Below are positions 1 to 5,928 of a DNA stretch of 6,993 nucleotides, one piece after another. The notes beneath the pieces were generated by a model, which was not told where the DNA came from, made no database searches, and saw only the letters and a program-made list of their open reading frames with translations. The number at the start of each line of letters is the position of its first letter. Positions within the stretch are counted from its first letter, which is position 1. The DNA is from Bacteroidota bacterium (lineage in GTDB: Bacteria; Bacteroidota; Bacteroidia; Chitinophagales; Saprospiraceae): contig JAGWYI010000222.1 in assembly GCA_018969455.1 (NCBI GenBank), forward strand, positions 1 to 6,993. Direction: 5' to 3'. A program made the position numbers and the translations under genes.

Positions 1-197
1 CGTTGGCAGTCGTTGGCATCGAAGGTTGTAACGGTGTATTGACCGGCTTTCAGGCCCATAAACGCATTTGAGTTTTGGAAATGCGTTTGATCGAGGGTAT
101 ATCGGTATGGCGGTACCCCACCTTCTGCTTCCACATAAATGCTGCCGTTGTTGTTGCCAAAACAGGTCAGGTCATTCACTTTGAACGAAAATTTCAA
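1..197 (-). other. Third SprB-type repeat domain, cut by window edge (protein domain)
   Basis: Residues 1425-1489 of the giant protein start with LTCFGNNNGSIYV, continue with GGVPPYRYTLD and reach LKAGQYTVTTFDANDC before the sequence ends. This again fits the SprB repeat. More copies probably lie to the left, since such repeats usually occur in runs. Confidence 0.8.
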
Positions 198-3100
198 GGG
201 TAAAGGCTCGGTGAGTGTAACGCTCGCTGTGTTGGTACACTGGTTGGCGTCGTTAATTGTCACAGTATAAGTTCCGGCGCCCAGGTTCTGGACTTGAGCT
301 CCAGTTAAACCGTTCGACCACAGGTAAGTAAAGGGTGCTTGGCCTCCGCTTGGCGTTGCCAATGCAATGCCATCAACTTCGCCTTTGCAGCTCACACCAA
401 ATCCGTTAAAGTTGGAGGAAACTGTTGCCGTAAGTGCTGGAGGAAAAACCTGGTTGATGGTAGTTGTGCTTGTGGCGCTGAATCCGTTGGGGGAAGTGAC
501 CTCAATGGTATAATTGCCTGGATCGAGGTTGTTGACAACAAAAGGCACGTTAAGGGCAGAAATTACACCTGCATTTACTTGAATGCCATTCAACAAAAGT
601 TTAAAACTGAAAGGCGCTTCACCCAGAGTTGCCTTCAGGGTGATGTTTCCTTTTGTAGCGCCGCAAGGAATGGTTGAACCTGTGACAAGAATATTTACCC
701 CGCAGGCATTTGGAGGGAGTAAACTTGTTACCGAAGTAATGGTACTGTCGCATCCATAAATGTTGGGTACAACCTTAACAACAGACCCGACTTGTGCAGG
801 ATCGCAGGTTGTATATTGGAGTAAGGTCGCACTGCTTGGAAGCAAGCTTACGGTGGTAGTAACCGTACTATCGCAACCATATTGATTGGGGTAAACCGCT
901 ACAAAAACGCCCGCTTTGGTGGGGTCGCAGGTTGTTTGTGCCACGGCCTTGGTACTTTCTGGCAATAGACTAACTGTGGTGATTACCACACTGTCACAAC
1001 CGCCCGCTGTTAGCAGGGTTTTGGGGAAAACGCCTACCGCAGCCGGGTCGCAGGAAGCTGCACTCAGGTAGGTTGTATCCAGGTGAAAGAAACTGATGGT
1101 CGTGATTACGGTACTGTCACAACCAAATTGATTGGTCAGGTGCTTGGTAAAGATCCCAACTTTATTTGGATTGCAGCTGGAGCCAGTCAGGTTGGTGACA
1201 TTGCTAGGAAGCAGGTTGACTTTGGTAATAATCACACTGTCACATCCGCCGCTGGTAAGGAGCGTTTTTGAAAAAACGCCAGCCTGTGCCGGATCGCAAG
1301 TGGTAGTGGTTAAATGGGTTGTATCGAGGTGGAAAAAGGAGATGGTTGTAATAACCGTGCTGTCGCAGCCGTATTGATTGACGAGATGTTTGGTGAAAAC
1401 GCCGACATTATTCGGATTGCAACTTTTCCCTGTCAGATTGGTCAGGCTGCTTGGCAGCAGTTTTACTGTTGTAACTACAATACTGTCGCAACCGCCAGCG
1501 GTGGTGATGTGTTTGGTGAATACGCCAGTTGCAGCTGGGTCGCAGGAACTAGCAGTCAGGAAGGTGGTATCCAGGGGAGCAAAGTTTACCGTTTTGATTA
1601 TGGTACTGTCACATCCGAATATGTTGGTCAAAACCGTTTTAAATACCCCAACCTGAGCCGGGTTGCAGGAACTTGCGCTGAGATAAGTTGTGTCTTTTTT
1701 CAGCAAGGATACCTTGGTTATGACCACACTGTCGCATCCTTCGGAGGTAAGGAGTTGCTGCACAAAAGTGCCGGTTGCCGCAGGGTCGCAATTTCCTTTA
1801 AACAACAGGGTCGTATCAGAAAGGGAGAAAGTTACCGTCCGAATAACCGTGCTGTCACAGCCGTATTGATTGGTCAGGTGTTTGGTAAACACCCCGACAT
1901 TGGCAGGAATACAGGTTTTGTCGAACAAGTTGGTGATGTTCGAAGGCAATAATTTCGTGACGGTGGTAACAACGCTGTCACAGCCATTGGTTTGCAGAAA
2001 CGTTTGCGTTACAGTTCCTGCCAATGCAGGGTCACAGGTAGTTTTTGGAATAATAAGGGAGTCAATCTGAAGAACAGTAAGATTGGTTGTTATAACAGAA
2101 TCGCAGCCAAATTGGGTATTCAGGCTGTCTACATACACACCTGTTGCAGTTTGCGCAGCGCCTCCTACAAAGAGCGATTGGCCTTCACAGATCTGAATGT
2201 TTTTGGTTTGTGCAAAATTGGGGTGTACTGTGGCGGTTACCGCATCGGAGGCGGGGGCTGTACAAGCGTTTGGCGTGGTATTATCTTTAACACCGTTCAA
2301 TTGATACAAAGTAGTGGTGGTTGGCGCCAAATGCAAGGTATATCCGTTGGGGATATCCAGCAGATCTACGTTGGCGCTTCCATTGAACCAGTTCACATCG
2401 AATGGGCCATTACCGGTAAGGGAGAATACCAGTTGGATGGAATCGCCGGCGCAAATTGGTCCAGCCCCGGCAAGGTTCGCTGTAGGTATAGGCTTCACGG
2501 AAACTGCTTTGCATACTGCCGCGCCGGTACCACAGAAATTTTGAGGCGTAACGCATACATTTCCAGAGGCGGAGTTGAGAAAGTTGACCCGGATGGTATC
2601 TCCGCTTCCGGTGAACGTGGCGCCTGCCGGAACGGACCAATTGTAAGTGGTACCCACTTGTTCTCCATTCAGGGTATACAGGTAATTCCCGCCGCCAGCG
2701 CACACCACAGAAGGACCAGATAGGACTGGAATTTGTATTGCAGGCTGTACATTTACAGTCATACAGGCCGGTTGGGAGGCGCCGCAATTGTTGTTGGCAA
2801 TTACACAAATCGGACCAGTTGTTACGCTGCCGGTCCAGTTAATGGATATGGAGGCGGGTGTAAGGGTCGTAAATGGAACTCCACCCGGTGTAGACCAGGT
2901 GTAGGAAGTAGGCGCTGGATTGCCTACAGCGGTTGCGGTGTATATGGTGGTAGAGTCTTGGCAAGGCATGTTGTTTCCGCTCAAAATAGGAACTTGCGGA
3001 ACCGCGCTGATGGCTGTAACGGTGACACAGGCGGTGTCGGAGCATGCAAATCCGGCGCGGCTGTGGGTTACGATCAGGCAATATACACCGGGTTGGTTCA

Positions 3101-4469
3101 CGGTCACTTTGGATTGATTGTTGAAACCAACGATGCCAGGGCCCGACCATTTATACAGGGTTTGTCCGCCAACCGCTGTGTTAACGGAAGAACCAGAGCC
3201 ATCGAGTACGATTTGTTTGTTTACAGTACAATCCAGCACCCCCGGGGTAGCAATAACCGCATCGGGTTCCAAAATGGCCAGGTTTACATTTATTATGCTA
3301 TCGCATCCGAAGGAACTGGTACATACTTCGCTGTACAGACCGGAAGTGGTGTATGTATCAGAACATAAGGTATAAGAGGCAGGGCCACAGATATTTACAA
3401 TTTTAAATGGCGAAATATAGGTTGGGATAACCTGAATTTTGCAATTTACGATACTGTCACAGCCACTTGGACCGGTAAGTGTAACGGGAAAAGTACCGGC
3501 ATTTCCAAAAAGTACCCCTGCGCATTCTACGCTTTGATTCTGGCAAACTTTGTGGATTTCTGTGGTATAAACTTTAGGTATCACATGCACCACACAATTG
3601 ACCAGGCTGTCGCAATTGAGATAGGTTTTCAAGGTAACCGGGAAGGTTCCGCCTGTGGTATAGGTTTTGCCGGCACAGTCAACCGATTTTCCTTGACAGA
3701 GATCAACATCTTCAAAGGTTACAATATCTTCCCCGACATTCACGGGCTTGCAAAACAAGGGCGCATCTGGGCAATTGGGGTCTTTGGCGCAAATTTGGGC
3801 AGGGCCCGCTTCGCTCCAGGTAACGGTAGCTGTTGGTCCGGGGTTCGGGCTGGTAATGGTTCCTGCAGTTGGCGGATCGATGCTCCACAGTGCATTTCCA
3901 TTGGCCATGTAGGTTGCTGTTGGTTTTGAAGGAATGCACACCCCGCCTGGCGGAATGGTAATATTGGGTACCAATCCGTTGATGGAGTAATCACAGAAGG
4001 CGCCACCAGTGCCGTCAATCATTAGAAAATAGGTTTCTCCAATGGTAAGGGGTTGGTTCGTAGTCAGTGTGGTGGTGGTATTCGTAGGGATATTGCCCAG
4101 GCAAGGGGACACAAAATTGAAGTTTGCGCAGTTTTGTGTGGATAACACAGCCGCCTGGATGCCACTACCTGTGGCGCACCCATATACTGAAAGGCTGAAT
4201 GATGCTGTTGTTGCATCGGCTACAAAGGCAAACCACACGTTGTTTTCAACCGTTGTACACCAGGAAGGCGGCAATGAAATGATAGGTGTGTTGGATGTTG
4301 AGCCGTAGTAGCAAGACAATGCCCCCGGAGAAGGACTCACACAGGCCTGTGCGGCATCTGGATTGGGCATAGGTGTAGTACACGGAGCATTGTTGCATTG
4401 CGCTGAGGCATTTTGAACGGTGCAAAGGAGCAGTAAAGCAAAGCTTATGGACGCGTAGAATTTTAGCAT
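1..4469 (-). CDS. Giant secreted adhesin-like multidomain repeat protein (3' end outside window)
   Basis: The frame is open from ATG at 4469 to the left edge: 1489 codons with no stop, so the C-terminus is missing. Residues 1-23 are a signal peptide (hydrophobic core, then ASA before Q24). Residues 25-165 resemble a PPC-like beta-sandwich (NNVWFAF at 77-83, MIDGTGG at 150-156). Residues 255-400 hold three long Cys-rich GCDS repeats. Four PKD/Ig-like domains follow at about 403-485, 488-575, 579-660 and 661-748. Residues 757-1256 hold twelve GCDS cores spaced exactly 41 residues apart. SprB-type repeats begin at about 1259, 1345 and 1425. This architecture is typical of very large Bacteroidota surface proteins exported by T9SS and used in adhesion or gliding, but no function can be assigned here. 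A gliding-motility-type or T9SS C-terminal domain is expected beyond the edge and is not seen. A 320-bp spacer separates it from the upstream gene, and no Shine-Dalgarno sequence is visible. The frame and start are near certain; the role is inference. Confidence 0.9.
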   Translation of the reverse strand, partial: MLKFYASISFALLLLCTVQNASAQCNNAPCTTPMPNPDAAQACVSPSPGALSCYYGSTSNTPIISLPPSWCTTVENNVWFAFVADATTASFSLSVYGCATGSGIQAAVLSTQNCANFNFVSPCLGNIPTNTTTTLTTNQPLTIGETYFLMIDGTGGAFCDYSINGLVPNITIPPGGVCIPSKPTATYMANGNALWSIDPPTAGTITSPNPGPTATVTWSEAGPAQICAKDPNCPDAPLFCKPVNVGEDIVTFEDVDLCQGKSVDCAGKTYTTGGTFPVTLKTYLNCDSLVNCVVHVIPKVYTTEIHKVCQNQSVECAGVLFGNAGTFPVTLTGPSGCDSIVNCKIQVIPTYISPFKIVNICGPASYTLCSDTYTTSGLYSEVCTSSFGCDSIINVNLAILEPDAVIATPGVLDCTVNKQIVLDGSGSSVNTAVGGQTLYKWSGPGIVGFNNQSKVTVNQPGVYCLIVTHSRAGFACSDTACVTVTAISAVPQVPILSGNNMPCQDSTTIYTATAVGNPAPTSYTWSTPGGVPFTTLTPASISINWTGSVTTGPICVIANNNCGASQPACMTVNVQPAIQIPVLSGPSVVCAGGGNYLYTLNGEQVGTTYNWSVPAGATFTGSGDTIRVNFLNSASGNVCVTPQNFCGTGAAVCKAVSVKPIPTANLAGAGPICAGDSIQLVFSLTGNGPFDVNWFNGSANVDLLDIPNGYTLHLAPTTTTLYQLNGVKDNTTPNACTAPASDAVTATVHPNFAQTKNIQICEGQSLFVGGAAQTATGVYVDSLNTQFGCDSVITTNLTVLQIDSLIIPKTTCDPALAGTVTQTFLQTNGCDSVVTTVTKLLPSNITNLFDKTCIPANVGVFTKHLTNQYGCDSTVIRTVTFSLSDTTLLFKGNCDPAATGTFVQQLLTSEGCDSVVITKVSLLKKDTTYLSASSCNPAQVGVFKTVLTNIFGCDSTIIKTVNFAPLDTTFLTASSCDPAATGVFTKHITTAGGCDSIVVTTVKLLPSSLTNLTGKSCNPNNVGVFTKHLVNQYGCDSTVITTISFFHLDTTHLTTTTCDPAQAGVFSKTLLTSGGCDSVIITKVNLLPSNVTNLTGSSCNPNKVGIFTKHLTNQFGCDSTVITTISFFHLDTTYLSAASCDPAAVGVFPKTLLTAGGCDSVVITTVSLLPESTKAVAQTTCDPTKAGVFVAVYPNQYGCDSTVTTTVSLLPSSATLLQYTTCDPAQVGSVVKVVPNIYGCDSTITSVTSLLPPNACGVNILVTGSTIPCGATKGNITLKATLGEAPFSFKLLLNGIQVNAGVISALNVPFVVNNLDPGNYTIEVTSPNGFSATSTTTINQVFPPALTATVSSNFNGFGVSCKGEVDGIALATPSGGQAPFTYLWSNGLTGAQVQNLGAGTYTVTINDANQCTNTASVTLTEPLPLKFSFKVNDLTCFGNNNGSIYVEAEGGVPPYRYTLDQTHFQNSNAFMGLKAGQYTVTTFDANDCQ
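207..437 (-). other. Second SprB-type repeat domain (protein domain)
   Basis: Residues 1345-1421 of the giant protein match the SprB repeat pattern closely: VSCKGEVDG at the start, GGQAPFTYLWSNG in the middle, and then LGAGTYTVTINDANQC. SprB is the mobile surface adhesin of gliding Flavobacterium, and the repeat is widespread in large Bacteroidota surface proteins, including those of non-gliding species. Its presence supports surface localisation but does not prove motility. Confidence 0.85.
456..695 (-). other. First SprB-like repeat domain, divergent (protein domain)
   Basis: Residues 1259-1338 of the giant protein contain a CGATKGNITL start, an APFSFKLLLNG segment and a LDPGNYTIEVTSPNG end. 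This is the order of elements seen in SprB-type repeats (Cys-G near the start, then G-x-I, then P-[FY], then an L-x-P/A-G-x-YT strand). It is more divergent than the next two copies and lacks the WSNG motif and the closing Cys. It lies immediately after the 41-residue array. Confidence 0.6.
702..2201 (-). repeat. In-frame array of twelve GCDS units with exact 123-bp (41-residue) period
   Basis: Plus-strand complements of the GCDS core codons start at 744, 867, 990, 1113, 1236, 1359, 1482, 1605, 1728, 1851, 1974 and 2097. Every interval is exactly 123 bp, so no indel has been kept across the array. Eleven units are short and read roughly xxCDPAxxGVFTKxLxxxxGCDSxVxTTVxLLP, with the two Cys always 18 residues apart (C812/C830 down to C1222/C1240). 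The first core (C789) has the long lead-in starting at C761. Units alternate between a GGCDS type and a [YF]GCDST type. DNA copies have diverged, so this is an old, protein-constrained array rather than a microsatellite-like one. Confidence 0.9.
2226..2484 (-). other. Fourth PKD/Ig-like domain before the short repeat array (protein domain)
   Basis: Residues 661-747 of the giant protein contain GPICAGDSIQLVFSLTG, GPFDVNWFNG, APTTTTLYQLNGVKD and a closing Cys-containing strand. This is the common Bacteroidota pattern of an ICxGDSxxL opening followed by a PTxTTxY strand. It directly precedes the array of 41-residue units. Function is not assignable; a structural role is inference. Confidence 0.6.
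2485..3008 (-). other. Two tandem PKD-like domains (protein domains)
   Basis: Residues 488-575 and 579-660 of the giant protein are consecutive copies. Both open with a PxLSG motif and a Cys (MPC at 501-503, VVC at 588-590), contain a Tyr-x-Trp strand (SYTWSTPGG and TYNWSVPAG), and close with a Cys-rich strand (CGASQPACMTV and CGTGAAVCKAV). The second copy is the clearer match to the PKD-like domain common in Bacteroidota secreted proteins (YLYTLNGEQVGTTYNWSVPA). They probably act as rigid spacers in the stalk, which is inference. Confidence 0.65.
3015..3263 (-). other. PKD/Ig-like domain (protein domain)
   Basis: Residues 403-485 of the giant protein read as a beta-sandwich of the PKD type: LDCTVNKQIVLDGSGSS near the start, a YKWSGPG strand, and NQPGVYCLIVTH before the final SDTACVTVT strand. 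The four Cys (C414, C464, C476, C481) could form disulfides. It joins the long Cys-rich repeats to two further PKD-like domains. The family call is from pattern recognition only. Confidence 0.6.
3270..3707 (-). repeat. Three long (51-52 residue) Cys-rich GCDS repeats in the giant protein
   Basis: Residues 255-400 of the giant protein hold three related units. Each opens with a Cys in a CQG, CQN or CGP context (C258, C309, C361), and a (G/N)CDS core follows exactly 28 residues later (C286, C337, C389). Core spacing is 51 and then 52 residues. The first two units also carry extra cysteines at +7 and +34 (C265/C292 and C316/C343), and the third has others. The form is familiar from Bacteroidota extracellular proteins, where the opening reads like ICxGQSxxxGG. 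Function is unknown; disulfide-stabilised small beta modules are an inference. Confidence 0.8.
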
Positions 4470-4531
4470 GTAAGCGATTTTAAAAGGCAAGTCTGAGCAG
4501 CCACATTGTGTTTATAATTCATGGATGATGG

Positions 4532-4552
4532 CAAGATACAAAATTCTTGTAT
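4532..4552 (-). promoter_or_regulatory. Weak -7-like element overlapping a short dyad upstream of the giant gene
   Basis: On the minus strand TATCTTG (4538-4532) resembles the Bacteroidota -7 box TAnnTTTG with one base missing, about 62 nt before the ATG. No TTG is found at the usual distance for a -33 box. It overlaps a perfect dyad, ATACAA-N5-TTGTAT at 4536-4552, which could be a protein-binding site. Both readings are speculative. Confidence 0.2.
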
Positions 4553-4652
4553 TGTGCTGCCCCTGTTTATCTGTTTCCATATTCTGGATTAGATGCATTG
4601 CGCCGAATAATATTGCTAGGCTAAAGCAATATTTTTAAAATAATTAAATTAA

Positions 4653-4675
4653 AAATTATTGATATTCAATAATTT
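4653..4675. terminator. AT-only palindrome with flanking A/T tracts, possible bidirectional terminator
   Basis: AAATTATTGA (4653-4662) and TCAATAATTT (4666-4675) are a perfect 10-bp inverted repeat around a 3-nt loop. A seven-T tract follows on the plus strand (4677-4683), and TTAATTTAATT follows the stem on the minus strand. It lies about 115 nt past the stop of the propeller gene. The stem has only two G:C pairs at most in RNA, so termination would be weak; an operator is the alternative. Confidence 0.3.
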
Positions 4676-4768
4676 GTTTTTTTAAGGAACCTGAATTGTG
4701 AATAAAAAAACAGAGATTAATGAAAACATAACAATTAAAAAATAGTATGTTAATTACAAATTTTCAAA

Positions 4769-4812
4769 GCATCCGACCTGATTTTTGTTTTAGTTTGGTC
4801 GCGGTCGGATGC
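4769..4812 (-). terminator. Stem-loop enclosing the stop codon of the propeller gene, possible terminator
   Basis: GCATCCGACC (4769-4778) and GGTCGGATGC (4803-4812) form a perfect 10-bp GC-rich stem with a 24-nt loop. On the minus strand the first arm is the coding sequence for the Arg-rich C-terminus, the TAA stop (4792-4790) falls in the loop, and the second arm is followed by TTTGAAAATTTG. The T-run is broken and the loop is long, so it may instead protect the mRNA 3' end. Confidence 0.45.
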
Positions 4813-5671
4813 GTCTCAAGGCTGCTTTTTGGGGCCCCCGTGATTCATTCCCTACCAGGCATACTTCCGGTTGAATGAAGCAAACCGACTCATATTGCCG
4901 GGCGATCAAATACTTTGGCAGTTTCTGCCGTATCGGCTTTTTATGGAAAAAGCAGCCTTGCTGGTTGGGTTGAAAAAAAAACAGGGCGCATCGGGTAAAA
5001 GGCAAAAAGCCCCATTTTTTTCCGATAAAATAGGTGCAAAGGGCCAGGTATCTCCCATCAGGATGCATAGAAGCACCGGTTACCACTGCGTGTGGTAGCA
5101 TCATTTGTTCCTTAATTACAGCGGTATACTTACCTGGTTGGGCAGGAATTACATAATGCTTTACAATGCCCGAACCTTCAAACCTGTTTTTGGAGAAAAT
5201 GTGCAGAGAGTCTCTCCAAAAGATCATGGCTTCACAGTTGAAATTCCAGTCTGTTTGCTTAACAGGTGGGAACTCGAGTTGATCGGCGTAGTTAAACAAG
5301 ATAGAGTCCAGCGTTTTAAGGTTCGGGTCGTAAATAAAGACACATAAGTCTTTCCGTTTGTTCAGGTTGTTTCCAAAATCTCCCAGGTACAGTCTGCCCT
5401 GCGGGTCGGATGCCAAATCTTCCCAATCGCGGTTGGGGATATTCAGGGCTATTACTTGCTTGATTTGGCCAGTTTGCACATCAAGTAGATAGAGGGAAGC
5501 CGGATTTTGGCTGTCATTCAGGGCCCACAATTGCCCTTTTGTTGTATATGTCAGTCCGCTAATTTCCCGAAGGGTATCAGATAGATGCATACATCTGGGC
5601 TGTGCCAGCAAAGGGCTGAGCCATGCACCTATAATATGGATCAGGAATAAAGGAAGAAACAAAATGCGCAT
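4790..5671 (-). CDS. Exported beta-propeller-like protein of unknown function
   Basis: From ATG at 5671 the product has 293 residues. Residues 1-23 are a signal peptide with a long hydrophobic stretch ending in LLA before Q24. The body resembles a Bacteroidota family of secreted propeller proteins: a GLTYTTKGQLWALNDSQNP blade (39-57), NRDWEDLA (80-87), LGDFGNN (96-102), a CEAMIFWRDSLHIFSKNR segment (146-163), TGASMHPDGRYLAL (198-211) and QYESVCFI (259-266) with VGNES after it. The DWEDLA and GDFGNN pair is the strongest family mark. The C-terminus (NES...ALRRIRP) fits a normal family end, so it looks complete. No T9SS tail is present, so it is probably periplasmic or exported by another route (inference). 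A longer frame beginning with TTG at 5758 is rejected, because it would start inside a terminator hairpin and bury the signal peptide. Substrate and role are unknown. Confidence 0.85.
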   Translation of the reverse strand: MRILFLPLFLIHIIGAWLSPLLAQPRCMHLSDTLREISGLTYTTKGQLWALNDSQNPASLYLLDVQTGQIKQVIALNIPNRDWEDLASDPQGRLYLGDFGNNLNKRKDLCVFIYDPNLKTLDSILFNYADQLEFPPVKQTDWNFNCEAMIFWRDSLHIFSKNRFEGSGIVKHYVIPAQPGKYTAVIKEQMMLPHAVVTGASMHPDGRYLALCTYFIGKKWGFLPFTRCALFFFQPNQQGCFFHKKPIRQKLPKYLIARQYESVCFIQPEVCLVGNESRGPQKAALRRIRPRPN

Positions 5672-5928
5672 GATGGTAAACGGAAAGGAATTTTTATATG
5701 CCAACTGAAAGGGGAACTCCGAGCATTGTTGGAATTTTTGGGCTGTAAAAAAGGGCAACTCCAGTACAGTTTATTCAAACGTGCAGCTGGAATTGCCCTT
5801 ATATACCAGGATTCGCCGGATTTTGTGGATAAATCAGGATGTATTTCGCTGATTTATAATGATTTATAAAGATCGTTATGCACAAAAACGGGCACCGTAA
5901 AGTATGTAATGTTTTTTGAAAAATGGAA
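5672..5928. other. 257-bp intergenic region between the T9SS protein and the propeller gene
   Basis: This spacer contains the strong hairpin at 5747-5800, with about 128 nt between the upstream stop codon and the hairpin. An imperfect direct repeat, GATTTATAATGATTTATAAA (5850-5869), lies in the first part. No clear TAnnTTTG promoter is seen on the minus strand in the roughly 75 nt between the hairpin and the ATG at 5671, nor before the hairpin. No small gene is supported. Confidence 0.8.
5747..5800 (-). terminator. Rho-independent terminator after the T9SS-sorted protein gene
   Basis: On the minus strand AAGGGCAATTCCAG (5800-5787) pairs with CTGGAGTTGCCCTT (5764-5751). This gives a 14-bp stem with one U:G wobble and a 22-nt loop, followed directly by a six-T tract (5752-5747, which shares two bases with the stem). 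The plus strand has no T-tract after the stem, so it is directional. It lies between two same-strand genes, and an attenuator in the propeller gene's leader is the alternative if a promoter lies above it. Confidence 0.75.

Larger units (their letters stand above)
4470..4789. other. 320-bp AT-rich intergenic spacer
   Basis: There is no credible coding frame here. The stretch from about 4610 to 4765 is strikingly AT-rich compared with the genes on both sides. It contains an AT-only palindrome (4653-4675), a short dyad nearer the giant gene (4536-4552), and the outer arm of the stem-loop around the stop codon of the propeller gene (4769-4812). The promoter of the giant gene should lie here, but no convincing Bacteroidota TTTG/TAnnTTTG pair with proper spacing is visible. 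Confidence 0.85.

Noticed and set aside
339..1271. Plus-strand frames at 339-677 and 1083-1271
   Set aside because: They are antisense shadows of the SprB-type repeats and the 41-residue array, without recognisable products.
702..2201. CRISPR array or non-coding tandem repeat as the cause of the 123-bp period
   Set aside because: The repeats are diverged at the DNA level, have no constant repeat/spacer structure, and are in frame with conserved protein motifs.
1314..3368. Long plus-strand open frames (1314-1952, 1992-2723, 2733-3368) opposite the giant gene
   Set aside because: All lie in the frame whose codons pair exactly with the minus-strand codons. They stay open because the sense gene rarely uses TTA, CTA or TCA. 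Their translations show no domains, and the sense strand has clear domains and a signal peptide.
2410..4018. Minus-strand frames at 2410-2808, 2839-3150, 3712-3939 and 3740-4018
   Set aside because: They are out of frame with the giant gene, which is continuous through the same bases and carries PKD-like and Cys-rich domains.
4871..5347. Plus-strand frames opposite the propeller gene
   Set aside because: They overlap a minus-strand gene with a signal peptide and family motifs, and have no own promoter or domains.
5758..5758. TTG at 5758 as the start of the propeller protein
   Set aside because: It lies inside the terminator stem and would place 29 non-signal residues before the obvious signal peptide.
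5888..5900. Small hairpin ACGG-TGC-CCGT followed by Ts just after the T9SS gene
   Set aside because: The stem is only 4 bp, and the much stronger hairpin at 5747-5800 explains termination better.
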